64,000 nt of DNA from CAYNWT01 sp964450955 (lineage in GTDB: Bacteria > Planctomycetota > Planctomycetia > Planctomycetales > Planctomycetaceae): NCBI GenBank assembly GCA_964450955.1, contig CAYVFI010000011.1:62001-126000 (forward strand), given 5' to 3'. Under the pieces are notes generated by a model. The model was not told the origin of the DNA and did not search any database. It saw only the letters and a list, made by a program, of their open reading frames with translations. Positions 35,131 through 44,737 of this stretch are shown piece by piece. How positions within the stretch are numbered: position 1 is the stretch's first letter; each line of letters opens with the position of its first letter. Both the position numbers and the translations under genes were made by a program.

Positions 35131-37311
35131 ATGATCACACAGATGCGGACTGCAATTCTTACCATCGTTCACCTGCGCATCGCTGTGGCGTGCCTGCTGG
35201 TCACCAGTGTGTTAACCAGGCACCCTGCCCCTGCCGACCCTCCACGCCAGAACGTCGTACCACGCGGAAGTGTGACAATCAGTTTCGAACGCGCTAAGCC
35301 TGGTGATTTCACAACGTTGAACTGCGAGCCTGGAAAGTGGACCACCGTGACCGGCCGCGTTCTTATCGATAACAAACATGCTTCAGCTGGCAAGCAGTGC
35401 CTTCAACTGGCGGGCGGGCCAATCTCCGTCGTTGAACTGGAACTCACGGACGCCATCGCCGTGAACAGCAATCTGACATTCCGGGCCGAACGCTGGACGA
35501 AGCGTGGCCCATTCTCGTTTCGTGTCGAGAAAACCTCGGGGAACCAATGGGAAGAAATCTACAACGGCGATCAGCAAATCAAAGTCGGTCGCTCATTCCT
35601 TTCCACCGTCAATATTCCGCTTAACGACAAACCAATCAAGCGACTGCGGTTCTCGGTCACCAGCCCCGCTAGCACCGGCGTTCTATTAGACGACCTTCGC
35701 ATCGCGCCACCGCGGCGGCAGAAAATTACCGGGGTTGAGGTCATTCCGTTCGCGTTGCCGGCGCTTATCGGAAAGCCGCACTGCGCTATTGCGAAACTGA
35801 AGATTGAAACCACCGGGCGGCTTAATCCAATCGCTCTTCGCGAGATTCAAATGAGTCTTAACGGGACGACAGACCGAACCGATGTGGCGACCGTCCACGC
35901 GTTCTACGGATCAGAAACGTTCTCGGTAAAGACACCATTTGGTGATGCACAGCAAGCACAACCCACAACCACGCTGCGTGGAACTCAAGCGCTGCAGGAG
36001 GGTACCAACTATGTTTGGCTCGCGTGTTCGCTGGCCGAGACCGCGAATATCGACCACCGCGTTGGTGCAACCATCGGCCGCGTCGTGTTTTCTGATGGCC
36101 AAACATTCGAACCGAAGCAAGTCGCGTCGGTTCAACAAATGGGTATTGCGGTTCGCAAAGCCGGCGACGATGGCGTTCACACTTATCGAATACCGGGGCT
36201 GGCGACAACGAAAGCCGGATCGTTGATCGCGGTCTACGATGTCCGTCATCGCAGCGGTGGCGATCTTCCAGGCGATATCGACGTTGGCATGTCCCGGTCG
36301 ATTGATGGCGGCCGAACCTGGCAACCGATGCGAACCATCATGGATATGGGCGATGATCCGAACTTCCGTTTTGATGGCGTCGGCGACCCAACGGTTCTGG
36401 TCGACAAGACCACAGGAACAATTTGGTGCGCGGCGACGTGGAGCCATGGCAATCGTTCGTGGGTTGGTTCCGGGCCCGGGCTGACGCCGGATGAAACAGG
36501 TCAGTTCATGCTGGCCAGAAGCGACGACGATGGAATCACGTGGTCCAAACCCATCAACATTACGAGGCAGATCAAAAAGCCCGAATGGAGCTTCCTGCTA
36601 CAGGGGCCGGGCAAGGGTATCACCATGAACGACGGAACCATCGTGTTTCCCGTTCAATATCAGGACCCGCCAAATGCGACCGACAAGGTCGCGAACCGGC
36701 TACCTCATTCTGCGTTCATCTTTAGTCGCGATCACGGCCAGACATGGTCCATCAGCACAGGCGCGTACGCAGACACCACGGAATCACAAGTGGTTGAACT
36801 GACAGACGGCCGCATCATGATCAACTGCCGATATAACCGCGAAAGCAAACGCGTGGTCATGACGACAGACGACATGGGCCAGACCTGGAACGAACACCCA
36901 ACAAACCGAACATCGCTTATTGAACCGCGCGCTTGCATGGGCAGCATTATCAATGTCGGTCGTGAACTAAGGCAGCTGGGAGTGACTGGAACCGACACGA
37001 AGCGCGATGACTTGCTTTTGTTTTCGAATCCCAATTCGACCAACGGCCGAAACCACATCACAATCAAAGCCTCACTGGACGGCGGATTAACCTGGCTCAC
37101 CAAACACCAGCTGCTTCTGGACGAACAAACCGGCCGCGGCTATTCGTGCATGACGATGATCGATGCGGAAACCGTCGGCATCATGTACGAAGGTAGCCAG
37201 GCTGACTTGACGTTCCAGCGAATCAAACTGGCCGACATCCTGAAGCCTCCTAAGAACCAGAAAACGGCGAGTCCGTTCACAACCGCGGACAGATTCGATT
37301 CCCGGGAGTAG
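35131..37311 (+). CDS. Secreted exo-sialidase (BNR/Asp-box) with N-terminal domains
   Basis: 726 residues. A signal-peptide-like start is followed by a beta-sandwich region of about 150 residues, then a BNR-associated N-terminal domain (VIPFALPALIGKPHCAIAKL), then the six-bladed GH33-type propeller beginning DDGVHTYRIPGLATTKAGSL; the Arg of YRIP (near residue 351) belongs to the carboxylate-binding triad. Asp-boxes: SIDGGRTW, SDDDGITW, SRDHGQTW, TDDMGQTW and SLDGGLTW. It should release terminal sialic or related nonulosonic acids outside the cytoplasm. No catabolic nan genes are adjacent. Confidence 0.87.
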   Translation: MITQMRTAILTIVHLRIAVACLLVTSVLTRHPAPADPPRQNVVPRGSVTISFERAKPGDFTTLNCEPGKWTTVTGRVLIDNKHASAGKQCLQLAGGPISVVELELTDAIAVNSNLTFRAERWTKRGPFSFRVEKTSGNQWEEIYNGDQQIKVGRSFLSTVNIPLNDKPIKRLRFSVTSPASTGVLLDDLRIAPPRRQKITGVEVIPFALPALIGKPHCAIAKLKIETTGRLNPIALREIQMSLNGTTDRTDVATVHAFYGSETFSVKTPFGDAQQAQPTTTLRGTQALQEGTNYVWLACSLAETANIDHRVGATIGRVVFSDGQTFEPKQVASVQQMGIAVRKAGDDGVHTYRIPGLATTKAGSLIAVYDVRHRSGGDLPGDIDVGMSRSIDGGRTWQPMRTIMDMGDDPNFRFDGVGDPTVLVDKTTGTIWCAATWSHGNRSWVGSGPGLTPDETGQFMLARSDDDGITWSKPINITRQIKKPEWSFLLQGPGKGITMNDGTIVFPVQYQDPPNATDKVANRLPHSAFIFSRDHGQTWSISTGAYADTTESQVVELTDGRIMINCRYNRESKRVVMTTDDMGQTWNEHPTNRTSLIEPRACMGSIINVGRELRQLGVTGTDTKRDDLLLFSNPNSTNGRNHITIKASLDGGLTWLTKHQLLLDEQTGRGYSCMTMIDAETVGIMYEGSQADLTFQRIKLADILKPPKNQKTASPFTTADRFDSRE

Positions 37312-37323
37312 TCGCGTTTGGAT

Positions 37324-37392
37324 GTAGTGGACGAGGCTACGAGTCCCAAAAGCGTGGTGCCAACGGATGGGACTCGTGGCCTCGTCCACTAC
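37324..37392. repeat. 24-bp inverted repeat between convergent genes
   Basis: The arms read GTAGTGGACGAGGCTACGAG+TCCC and, in reverse complement, the same with one T-to-C change that still allows a G-U pair, around a 21-base loop. It lies 13 bp after the sialidase stop. It could be a strong hairpin terminator or a REP/MITE-like mobile palindrome; a genome search for the arm would decide. Confidence 0.7.
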
Positions 37393-37470
37393 TGCTTGGG
37401 TGACATCTATCGGTAGCCCCACCAGTAGGTGCCCCCAGGCCAAGCACCTTGCCGCGTGCGTTCGCCGGAA

Positions 37471-37520
37471 GGCAAAAAGAAAGCGGCTGCGGGTGCCAAA
37501 GGCAAACACCGCAGCCGCAA
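37471..37520 (-). terminator. Rho-independent terminator of the SGNH-dehydrogenase gene
   Basis: Read on the minus strand, GCGGCTGCGG pairs with CCGCAGCCGC around an inner TGCC/GGCA stem, and the hairpin is followed by TTTCTTTTTG. It lies about 34 bp past the stop at 37554. Confidence 0.85.
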
Positions 37521-37553
37521 TTCGGTTCCGCGAGAAGCTAAGTCGGCCTAAGC

Positions 37554-40500
37554 CTACTTAATTTTCGCTTGCTTCTTGAGCCTTCGGAGCGTCTTGGGTC
37601 CGCCACGATTAATGTCGATGACGAACCGTACCACGTCCAGGAAACCCTGGCGACTTCCGCAAAGTCCGGCCAGGTCGGCGGGCATCGTTGACACTTCCAG
37701 CCTGGACATGTCGTCGACTTCGTCCATCGGAATCTCACGGACCTTACCTTTGTCGGTCGCGATGCTAAGACTGACGAAATCGTCGGTTTGTTTGACCAGG
37801 AATCCGGACAGCGTCTTGCCTTCGTCGGTCACCACGTTCACGGACTGGAACCCTTCGAGGATTGACTTTGAAGGGTGCAAGATGGATTCAATGACAAACT
37901 CCGGCGTCACTTCCTTCCGAGCCGTGGTCAGCTTTGGACCGATTTGATATTCGTCCTTCGCATCGTGACATGTCGAACACGCGGTCTTCTTGCCGTAGAA
38001 CAATTTCGCTCCACGCACCGCATCGCCATCTTTCATCGCGGCCGCTGCCAGATCGGCAATTGGTTCCGCCGCAAGAGCCGCGACCAGCTTCGCATCAACC
38101 TGGCTGGCAATCAGCGGTGGCCGACTGCCTTCAGAGAATGGATGCATTTCGGTGAGTTCTTCCGGGGTATAGAACTTCTTTCGATCCCGGGTCTCTTCCC
38201 GAACCTTCCTGACATCTTCCGGGTAAATGCGTGATGCATCGTTGCCCCAGCTGTTACGCACGTAGGTCAACGCGCCAGCAACTTCTGCGTCAGAGAAGAA
38301 GTTTCCGACGGCCGTCATTGGCGGCACACCGCCGGCCGGTTCGAAAATTTCGCCTCGAACACGCACCTTGCCCCACAGCCCGTGCAGCGTCAGTTTGATG
38401 AGCCGATCCTTGTCACCGGTCACCCATTCGCTGCCAACCAAAGGCGGATAAATTCGAGTAATCCCTTCGCCGTGGTCGCGGTGGCAGGTGTAGCATGAGC
38501 CTTCTTCGTAGAAGACCCGCTCACCCAGGGCGTATGCGGTCTTGAAGTCCTTGTTCTTGAACTTGTCGGACTTGGTTTTGTAGTTTTTGGGCTTTGCCGC
38601 TCCGGGCAGCTTGCTGCTAAGCAACTTCGCGTAATCAATCGAAAGACTATCCGGCGCGAACTTCTTTGCTGAGCTTAGCGTTTCGACTTCCGGCTTCAGC
38701 GTTAGCATCGAACTGTTTAAGGCGTTCCGAATCCACTTGTCCGTCTTTTGTGTCGCGACGGTTACCAGGATTTCAGCAGCCGATTCGCCGCCCATCCACG
38801 ATGCCGCCGAAAGTGCTTCCAGACGAACGCGAGGGTGCGGGTCGACAGCCGCGGTTTTCAGGTACGATTCAGGGGTGTCCAAAATATGAAGACAGTGCCG
38901 GACGACTCGAACAGCCGCCGATCGAACACGATGGTCCTTCGCAGCCATGCAGCGTTTTAGCAGATCGACGGAGGGAGCCTGCTGGCCCCAGGTTGCCCAT
39001 AACGCTTCGAGAACAAGGCGTTCGTCTTTTGCGTTCGCATCGGCAAACGCATGAGCTTTCGCCAGCACTTCGGCTTTGTCCCGACCTCGCAGCTCACGAT
39101 GCGAACGCTTGCGTGCGTTCATTTCCGGCAGCTTCATGTTCTCAAACAACACGTCCAGGCTGGCGCCGGCAATCGCAGGAGCCTTAACCAGATCGCGTGA
39201 CGGATACGTGATCCGATAAATGCGGCCGTATTCAGAATTCCGCAGCGGATCACGGGCGCTGTGCTGCATGTGGCCGATGAGCGTATTGTGCCAATCGACA
39301 AAAAACAGACTGCCGTCGGGAGCGATTTCCAAATCGCACGGTCGGAAGTTTCCGTCGCTCGATTGGATCATGTCCTGACGGAACTTGCCTTTAATCTCAA
39401 CACCGTCTTCCACCGTCTTGAACTGCTTGATTCCCAGGAACCCAATGGAGTTGGTGTAGATGTAGTCTCCCTGAACTTCGTCCGGGAAGTGTCGCGAATG
39501 GATGAACTCAGACCCCGAAGTCGGTCGGGCGTGGTGTTCGTAGTTAAACTTGCTGACCTTCGGCACTTCGCCACCGTGTGGCATCTTCATCGAATAGCCC
39601 AGCATCCAGTAGTGGTTCCCGCCAGAGGCATCGTTCACAAAGGTCTGGCCGTATTCGTCGTGGGTAACACCCCACGGGTTCGACACGTCGGTCTGCATGA
39701 CGCGTTCGACCTTCCACGAAGCCGGGTCGAATCGCCAGGTGCCGCCGTCAGTCATGCGCTGCGGACCCCAGGGCGTTTCAACCTGCGAGTGCAGGAACCG
39801 GCCTTCACACATGTAGATACCGTTGCCGTGATCAACATCAAACGCAGAAATCGCGTGGTGAGTGTCATGCGGATCGAACCCGTCTACCAGATACTCAGTC
39901 TTATCCGCCTGGTCGTCGCCGTCGGTGTCTTTCAATAGCAGCAGGAACGGTTCCTGTGACAGGTAAACGCCCTCTGGAGCCAACTCAAAACCGATCGGCA
40001 TGTGCAGGCCCTGCGCGAAGACTGTTTCTTTGTCGGCGCGACCATCGCCATCGGTGTCTTCGTAAATCAGCAGCATGTCGTTGGGCTTGGCGTCGCCCGG
40101 TTTGTAGTGCGGATAGCTGGGCAAAGTCGAAACCCACAGCCGTCCCTTATTGTCGAATCGCATCTGACATGGGTTGCCGAGGTTCGGAAACTGCTGCTCG
40201 GAAGCAAACAGCGAAACTTCGTACCCTTCAGGCAACGTGAACTTCTCTTTGACCGCCTTCTCGGTCTTCAGGAAGTTGGTCGTTCCGTTCTTCCGGCTTA
40301 CCTGGTAGTTGGTCGTGACGGGTGACAGAGGTCGCGTGACGGAGTCGTCAACTTTCAGCGTGTTTGATTTGCCTTGAGCGATGGCCCAGATGTTTCGGTC
40401 TCGGAGAACCGTCATCTGCCGAATTTTTTCGATCTCTTCCGGGTAGTTGAAGTTCCCATACGGAGCCCAACGGCGGCCGTACGCGTGGACTCCGTTTAGC

Positions 40501-41504
40501 ATGCGGTAGTCGTTCCGCCAGAACCACGCTTTGTCAGTCAGCGCCTTACGAATCAGGCTATCTTCGTCAGCCGCGGCAACGCCTTTGCCAAACAGCCCCT
40601 GCATAATGACCGGAGCCAGTTTCTCGTAACCGTCCGACGACAAGTGAACCCCGTTGACGGTCAGCGGTTCGGCCGAATCACGGAACCACTGCTGCGTTGG
40701 AGAAAACAGGTCAAGGAAACCAACATTCTTCTCGCTCGCCACTTCGCTGACAGCTTTCGCGTACGCTTCCAGAATCGCGTTGCGGTCTTTGGCTTCAGGC
40801 AGGAAGTACTTCGGATGATTCTCAGTCGCGATGGGTGTTGCCAGAACCAGTCGCGGCGCTTTCCCGTCTTCACGTGTGTACGATCGCGACAGAGTATGAT
40901 CGACAAACGCGCTGAGTTCGTTCTTGAAGTTCTCAACGCCTTCGAGGCCATCGAATGATTCGTTGAACCCGAAGAACGCGACAATCGTGCTGGCTTTGAC
41001 AATTGTCAGCCACTCGTCCGGAGACGGGTAGTGCCCCTGGCCCAGGTGAGTCTTCAGTTCCGGGTGGAACTTTTCGGCCCCTGGGAACGCCCACGGATTC
41101 TTGCTGCCGGCTTCGGGGCGAAACGCCGGAGTATGCCCGGGGAATCCCATGTTCCGAAACGTGACTTCCTTGTCGGCAAACGTTTGCTGCAGCGACGCCT
41201 CGAAGAAGTTGTGATGTTCCATTCGTTCGGCAAGCGAGTTGCCAATGAATACCAAAGTTTCACCCGGCCGCGGTTGAAGAGGCAGCGAAATCGGTTCCGC
41301 TTTACCTTCGGTCGGCTGCAGGTACTTTGGCCGCAGCCGATCACGTTTCTGAACTTCCGCGTCAGTCAAAGTTGTGATGACGTCGGGGGCTGACTGGTCC
41401 TGAGAACCGCCTTCCTGAGCAGACGCTTCGTGTGAAGTCTGCAGGGATAGCGTGCTCATCGCGGCGAACAGCGAAACACCAACGGTCGAGATCAATTTCT
41501 TCAT
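37554..41504 (-). CDS. SGNH + PVC-type membrane-bound dehydrogenase + di-heme protein
   Basis: 1316 residues. After a signal peptide comes an SGNH hydrolase-like domain (TLVFIGNSLAERMEHHNFFE, AFFGFNESFDG, GVHLSSDGYEKLAP). Next is the PVC-type membrane-bound dehydrogenase propeller (FTLPEGYEVSLFASEQQFPN, LIYEDTDGDGRADKETVFA, HAISAFDVDHGNGIYMCEGR), then HEAT-like repeats. Two heme motifs follow: CYTCH at residues 1004-1008 with a PPM axial-Met region, and CSTCH at 1176-1180 within a PVC-type heme-binding domain. This is a typical giant periplasmic redox protein of Planctomycetota. The oxidised substrate is unknown; sugars or alcohols are the usual guess. It has its own terminator downstream. 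Confidence 0.88.
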   Translation of the reverse strand: MKKLISTVGVSLFAAMSTLSLQTSHEASAQEGGSQDQSAPDVITTLTDAEVQKRDRLRPKYLQPTEGKAEPISLPLQPRPGETLVFIGNSLAERMEHHNFFEASLQQTFADKEVTFRNMGFPGHTPAFRPEAGSKNPWAFPGAEKFHPELKTHLGQGHYPSPDEWLTIVKASTIVAFFGFNESFDGLEGVENFKNELSAFVDHTLSRSYTREDGKAPRLVLATPIATENHPKYFLPEAKDRNAILEAYAKAVSEVASEKNVGFLDLFSPTQQWFRDSAEPLTVNGVHLSSDGYEKLAPVIMQGLFGKGVAAADEDSLIRKALTDKAWFWRNDYRMLNGVHAYGRRWAPYGNFNYPEEIEKIRQMTVLRDRNIWAIAQGKSNTLKVDDSVTRPLSPVTTNYQVSRKNGTTNFLKTEKAVKEKFTLPEGYEVSLFASEQQFPNLGNPCQMRFDNKGRLWVSTLPSYPHYKPGDAKPNDMLLIYEDTDGDGRADKETVFAQGLHMPIGFELAPEGVYLSQEPFLLLLKDTDGDDQADKTEYLVDGFDPHDTHHAISAFDVDHGNGIYMCEGRFLHSQVETPWGPQRMTDGGTWRFDPASWKVERVMQTDVSNPWGVTHDEYGQTFVNDASGGNHYWMLGYSMKMPHGGEVPKVSKFNYEHHARPTSGSEFIHSRHFPDEVQGDYIYTNSIGFLGIKQFKTVEDGVEIKGKFRQDMIQSSDGNFRPCDLEIAPDGSLFFVDWHNTLIGHMQHSARDPLRNSEYGRIYRITYPSRDLVKAPAIAGASLDVLFENMKLPEMNARKRSHRELRGRDKAEVLAKAHAFADANAKDERLVLEALWATWGQQAPSVDLLKRCMAAKDHRVRSAAVRVVRHCLHILDTPESYLKTAAVDPHPRVRLEALSAASWMGGESAAEILVTVATQKTDKWIRNALNSSMLTLKPEVETLSSAKKFAPDSLSIDYAKLLSSKLPGAAKPKNYKTKSDKFKNKDFKTAYALGERVFYEEGSCYTCHRDHGEGITRIYPPLVGSEWVTGDKDRLIKLTLHGLWGKVRVRGEIFEPAGGVPPMTAVGNFFSDAEVAGALTYVRNSWGNDASRIYPEDVRKVREETRDRKKFYTPEELTEMHPFSEGSRPPLIASQVDAKLVAALAAEPIADLAAAAMKDGDAVRGAKLFYGKKTACSTCHDAKDEYQIGPKLTTARKEVTPEFVIESILHPSKSILEGFQSVNVVTDEGKTLSGFLVKQTDDFVSLSIATDKGKVREIPMDEVDDMSRLEVSTMPADLAGLCGSRQGFLDVVRFVIDINRGGPKTLRRLKKQAKIK

Positions 41505-41975
41505 GCGGCATTATCTCTGGCAAGTAATTCGTTCGGTGGACTCTGGCGTAAGATAATTCAATCCCACCCCAAATCACATCGGCCACCGCTCAACACCTTA
41601 GTTTGCGGCCCCCTATCGGGAATGAAAACGCAATTTTCTCGGAAAGTGGATTGGTTGATGACTTAGCGGAATCTGGACCGATGACCGGCGACTTCGAAAT
41701 CTTTGCCGCCTGTAAGGTTCCTGCCAATCACACTCGCTGGTCCAGCTACGGGTCAGTTCGTAGGCAATGAAGGTGAAACCGCGTTTGACATCGGCGGAAT
41801 GATTGGACGTCACGTGCATCCTGAATCAGTTCGCCCCAACCGGCACTGGGTGTGTTAGCCATCAGACAGGTAGCGTCCGTCTACCTTAGGGTTGTTGTGG
41901 ACCAACCAATCAACAATTAAGGTGAACCGAAGAGAATCGGCTGGATCACCAACGACCCGATGCAGGGAGATGCGC
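41505..41975. other. Divergent intergenic region upstream of first selenoprotein
   Basis: About 470 bp between the dehydrogenase (-) and the Sec-redoxin (+). Both promoters should be here, but none is convincing. AGGGAG at 41964-41969 is the likely ribosome-binding site: it is 6 bases before a GTG (41976) and directly abuts an ATG (41970), so the GTG is favoured as start. Confidence 0.4.
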
Positions 41976-43085
41976 GTGCAGAAACATTCTTCATTTGGCT
42001 TGTGGCTTACGGTGCTGATTGCATTCAGCACCTGCCACCGGACATCGGCAGGCGACCCCGCCCCGAACACAAACCGCCTTATGCGGGCGAGCCAGGAATC
42101 GGCGGCCGCGACTAATCCGGAACAACTACTGGCGGAATTCAAAGCGAAGTGGGACGCCGAAAAGTGGGAAAAGCGGTTCCGCGGCAACACGTACATGCGA
42201 CCAATCGGCGAACCCGGATGGAAGCTGCGAATGACCACGCTGCGATCGCTGGTTCTGATGGGCAAAGAATCGGTGCCCGCGCTGACCGCCGCACTGGACA
42301 GCGACCACGATCCAACACGCGTCCTTGCGGCTCAGGCTCTTAGCTTCCTGGCGCCGCATGTTGATCTGGACCGCATGCAGAAAACTTTGGCAGAAGACAA
42401 GAACGCAGCCGTCCGGCTGTATGCGGCTGACACGATTGGAATGTCCGGCAAAGCGAAGGACATGGACTGGAAAAAGCTGGCTGACCCACAACGCAACCGC
42501 GACGTCCGCAAACACCTTAACTACGCCAGCCAGCGCGGCAATAACGCGATCAGTGACGATGTCATCAAGACGCTGAAGGACTGGAAGCCGTCACTCATGG
42601 ACTCCGCCAAAGTCGGTTCTGAGGCTCCGGACTTTCGGTTGAAGACAATTGACGGCAAACAGATTTCGCTTAGCGACTATCGTGGCAAACAGCCGGTCGT
42701 CCTGCTTTTCATCTACGGCGATACATGACCCGTCTGCCACAGGCAGCTCGGGCAGCTGCGTAACGCATTGAAAAACCTGAAAAGTACCAACGCACAGATT
42801 TTGGCCGTCGACCCACACGAAGCGTGGGCCGCCAAAGCGCTTCTTAAAGACGTCGGTGCATCCACGGACGACCTGAACTACCCGCTTCTCATGGATCCAT
42901 CCTTAACGGTCAGCGCGACGTATGGTGTGCCGTTCCAGATGCGAATCCACACGGAACTTAGCAACCGACCTGCGACGTTCATCGTGGACAAAGCCGGGGT
43001 CATCCGGTTCGCCAAGCGAGCCACCACTTTTAGCGACCGACCTTCAGTCCAAAAGATCGTCGAGGTTTTGAACGAACTGAAATAG
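41976..43085 (+). CDS. Secreted HEAT-repeat redoxin selenoprotein (UPVC)
   Basis: One 369-residue protein if the in-frame TGA at 42726-42728 is read as selenocysteine (Sec251). A signal peptide (LWLTVLIAFSTCHRTSAG) leads to a helical HEAT-like part (about residues 85-205: SLVLMGKESVPALTAALDSD and two further repeats), then a thioredoxin-fold redoxin: VGSEAPDFRLKTIDGKQISL, VVLLFIYGDT-U-PVCHRQLGQ, and the cis-Pro strand RPATFIVDKAGVIRF (Pro332). The TGA is exactly at the first position of the CxxC-equivalent motif, giving U251-P-V-C254, and the frame runs on intact through the second half of the fold. A hairpin fitting a bacterial SECIS begins about 14 nt downstream. It probably acts outside the cytoplasm as a thiol/selenol oxidoreductase or peroxidase; the substrate is unknown. 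A standard gene caller would split it in two. Confidence 0.87.
42726..42760 (+). promoter_or_regulatory. Bacterial SECIS candidate after UGA, redoxin gene
   Basis: After the TGA, GCAGCT (42743-42748) pairs with AGCTGC (42754-42759) around the loop CGGGC. The loop guanines lie 22-24 nt past the TGA, inside the window of roughly 16-37 nt known for bacterial SECIS elements. A competing CTGCC/GGCAG hairpin (42734-42746) closer to the TGA is also possible. It should recruit SelB with Sec-tRNA. Confidence 0.65.
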
Positions 43086-43098
43086 TCGATCCGGAAAT

Positions 43099-43126
43099 CG
43101 CACGCGGGGCTGCCAGCCCCGGTGCG
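43099..43126 (+). terminator. GC-rich hairpin after the Sec-redoxin gene
   Basis: CGCAC and GGGGCT pair with AGCCCC and GTGCG around a three-base loop, 13 bp past the stop. There is no T tract, so this may be an attenuator or processing hairpin rather than a full terminator before the propeller gene. Confidence 0.45.
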
Positions 43127-43263
43127 GCGACCAATCAACTGGCTTGAGTCGGACTTCTCGCACGCATTGCGGCTCCGGCTCAAGATCCCAAGCTCCACAC
43201 CGCACAGCGCAACACAACCTAACCGCGCCACGATTCACTGAACCCAACACACGAGTTCTAACC

Positions 43264-44568
43264 ATGTCCGTCGCCAATCCGCTGCTTCGCTGTTTCACAC
43301 TACTTGTCTTATGTGCGGTAACAACCCCGGTCAGCGCGGACGACTGGTCGCGTTTTCTTGGTGACAAGGGAGACGCAACCAGCGCAAGCGGTACGGTTCC
43401 GACTGAATGGGATTCTGAGACGAACCTCAAATGGCGAACGCCCCTGCCCGGTCCGGGAGCATCGTCACCCATCGTGGTGGGCGACCGAATTTTCCTGACG
43501 TGCTACACCGGCTATGGCGACGGTTCGAAGGGTGAGATTGGCGATTTGACCAGACACCTGCTGTGCGTCAGCCGGACATCCGGAAAAATTGAGTGGACCA
43601 GGTCTATCAAGAACCGCCCGGAAAGCGACGAAGACCCGTACAAGAGCTACATCACTCAGCACGGCTACGCGACCAACACGCCAATTTCCGACGGCCAATC
43701 TGTGTTCGTCTATTTCGGGAAACCAGGACTCTTTGCATTCGACCGGGAAGGCAACCAACTCTGGCACCGCGAGGTTCAATCGAAAACGAACAAGACGCGC
43801 TGGGGCTCAGCAGCAAGTCCAATCTTCTACAAAGAGAACCTGATTCTGAATGCCGTTGAAGAGAACGGGCGGATCTACTCTATCGACAAGAAGGACGGCA
43901 GCATTCATTGGGAGTTCAACACCGAATCTACACTTGTGTACTCAACGCCCAACCTGCTGAAGACGGCCGATGGGCAGATGGAACTCATCGTGCCGGCTCC
44001 TGAGAAAGTCTTTGGAATCGATCCGGACACCGGCAAAGAGAAGTGGTTTGTCACCACCACGCTACTGAATGAAATGAACGGCGCGGTGATTGTTGAAGGC
44101 GACATCGCTTACATGTATGGCGGATTCCGCGGCGTCGGCAGCCTGGCTGTCCGGGGCGGCGGTAGTGGAAATGTCACGGATACGCACACGCTTTGGTCCA
44201 GCAAGGACACAAGCTACATCGCGACCCCTGTCCTGAAAGACGGGCATATCTATTGGTTGGACAAAAGCGGTATCGCTTACTGCGTCGAAGCAGAAACCGG
44301 TAAGCAACTTCAAAAGCGACGGACCCCCGGCGTCCGAGGAGGCCGCGGGATCAAATTCTTCGCCTCAATGGTGCTCTCAGGCGACCACATCTACGCACTC
44401 AGCCGACGATCGGGGACATTCATCCTGAAGGCGACTCCCGACTTCCCATTGGTCGGACAAAACAAGTTCGCCGACGATGATTCTGAGTTCAACGGAACGC
44501 CAGCCATCAGCAACAACCAGCTATTCATGCGCAGCAACAAATTCCTGTACTGCATTAGCGCAGAGTGA
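43264..44568 (+). CDS. Secreted PQQ-like beta-propeller protein, copy 1
   Basis: 434 residues from the ATG at 43264 with a signal peptide ending at VSA-DDW. The mature start DWSRFLGDKGDATSASG and the repeated WD-like blades (LLCVSRTSGKIEWTRSI, LFAFDREGNQLWHREV, IYSIDKKDGSIHWEF, VFGIDPDTGKEKWFV, AYCVEAETGKQLQ) are the PQQ_2/BamB-like propeller. Most secreted planctomycetal members have no proven cofactor. It follows the Sec-redoxin by 178 bp and is clearly homologous along its length to the propeller at 49525, which follows the second selenoprotein. Confidence 0.85.
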   Translation: MSVANPLLRCFTLLVLCAVTTPVSADDWSRFLGDKGDATSASGTVPTEWDSETNLKWRTPLPGPGASSPIVVGDRIFLTCYTGYGDGSKGEIGDLTRHLLCVSRTSGKIEWTRSIKNRPESDEDPYKSYITQHGYATNTPISDGQSVFVYFGKPGLFAFDREGNQLWHREVQSKTNKTRWGSAASPIFYKENLILNAVEENGRIYSIDKKDGSIHWEFNTESTLVYSTPNLLKTADGQMELIVPAPEKVFGIDPDTGKEKWFVTTTLLNEMNGAVIVEGDIAYMYGGFRGVGSLAVRGGGSGNVTDTHTLWSSKDTSYIATPVLKDGHIYWLDKSGIAYCVEAETGKQLQKRRTPGVRGGRGIKFFASMVLSGDHIYALSRRSGTFILKATPDFPLVGQNKFADDDSEFNGTPAISNNQLFMRSNKFLYCISAE

Positions 44569-44737
44569 CCTACGTCTGCCCCGGTGAGCGGCATGGTGTT
44601 CGCCGCCGGTCTTTGAGTCATTCCATTGTCCACTGAGACGAAATAGTAAACCTGAGACAACAGCAGGTCGGCCGTCAGTCGCGACGTCCCCGACCCTGGC
44701 GTTTTGCCGCATCCGGCTTCCTGTTTAAACTCTCGCT

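Noticed and set aside
42726..42728. TGA read as a nonsense mutation or assembly frameshift
   Set aside because: The frame continues without any shift and completes the redoxin fold, and the TGA is at the redox position with a hairpin behind it. The same pattern occurs again at 48364.
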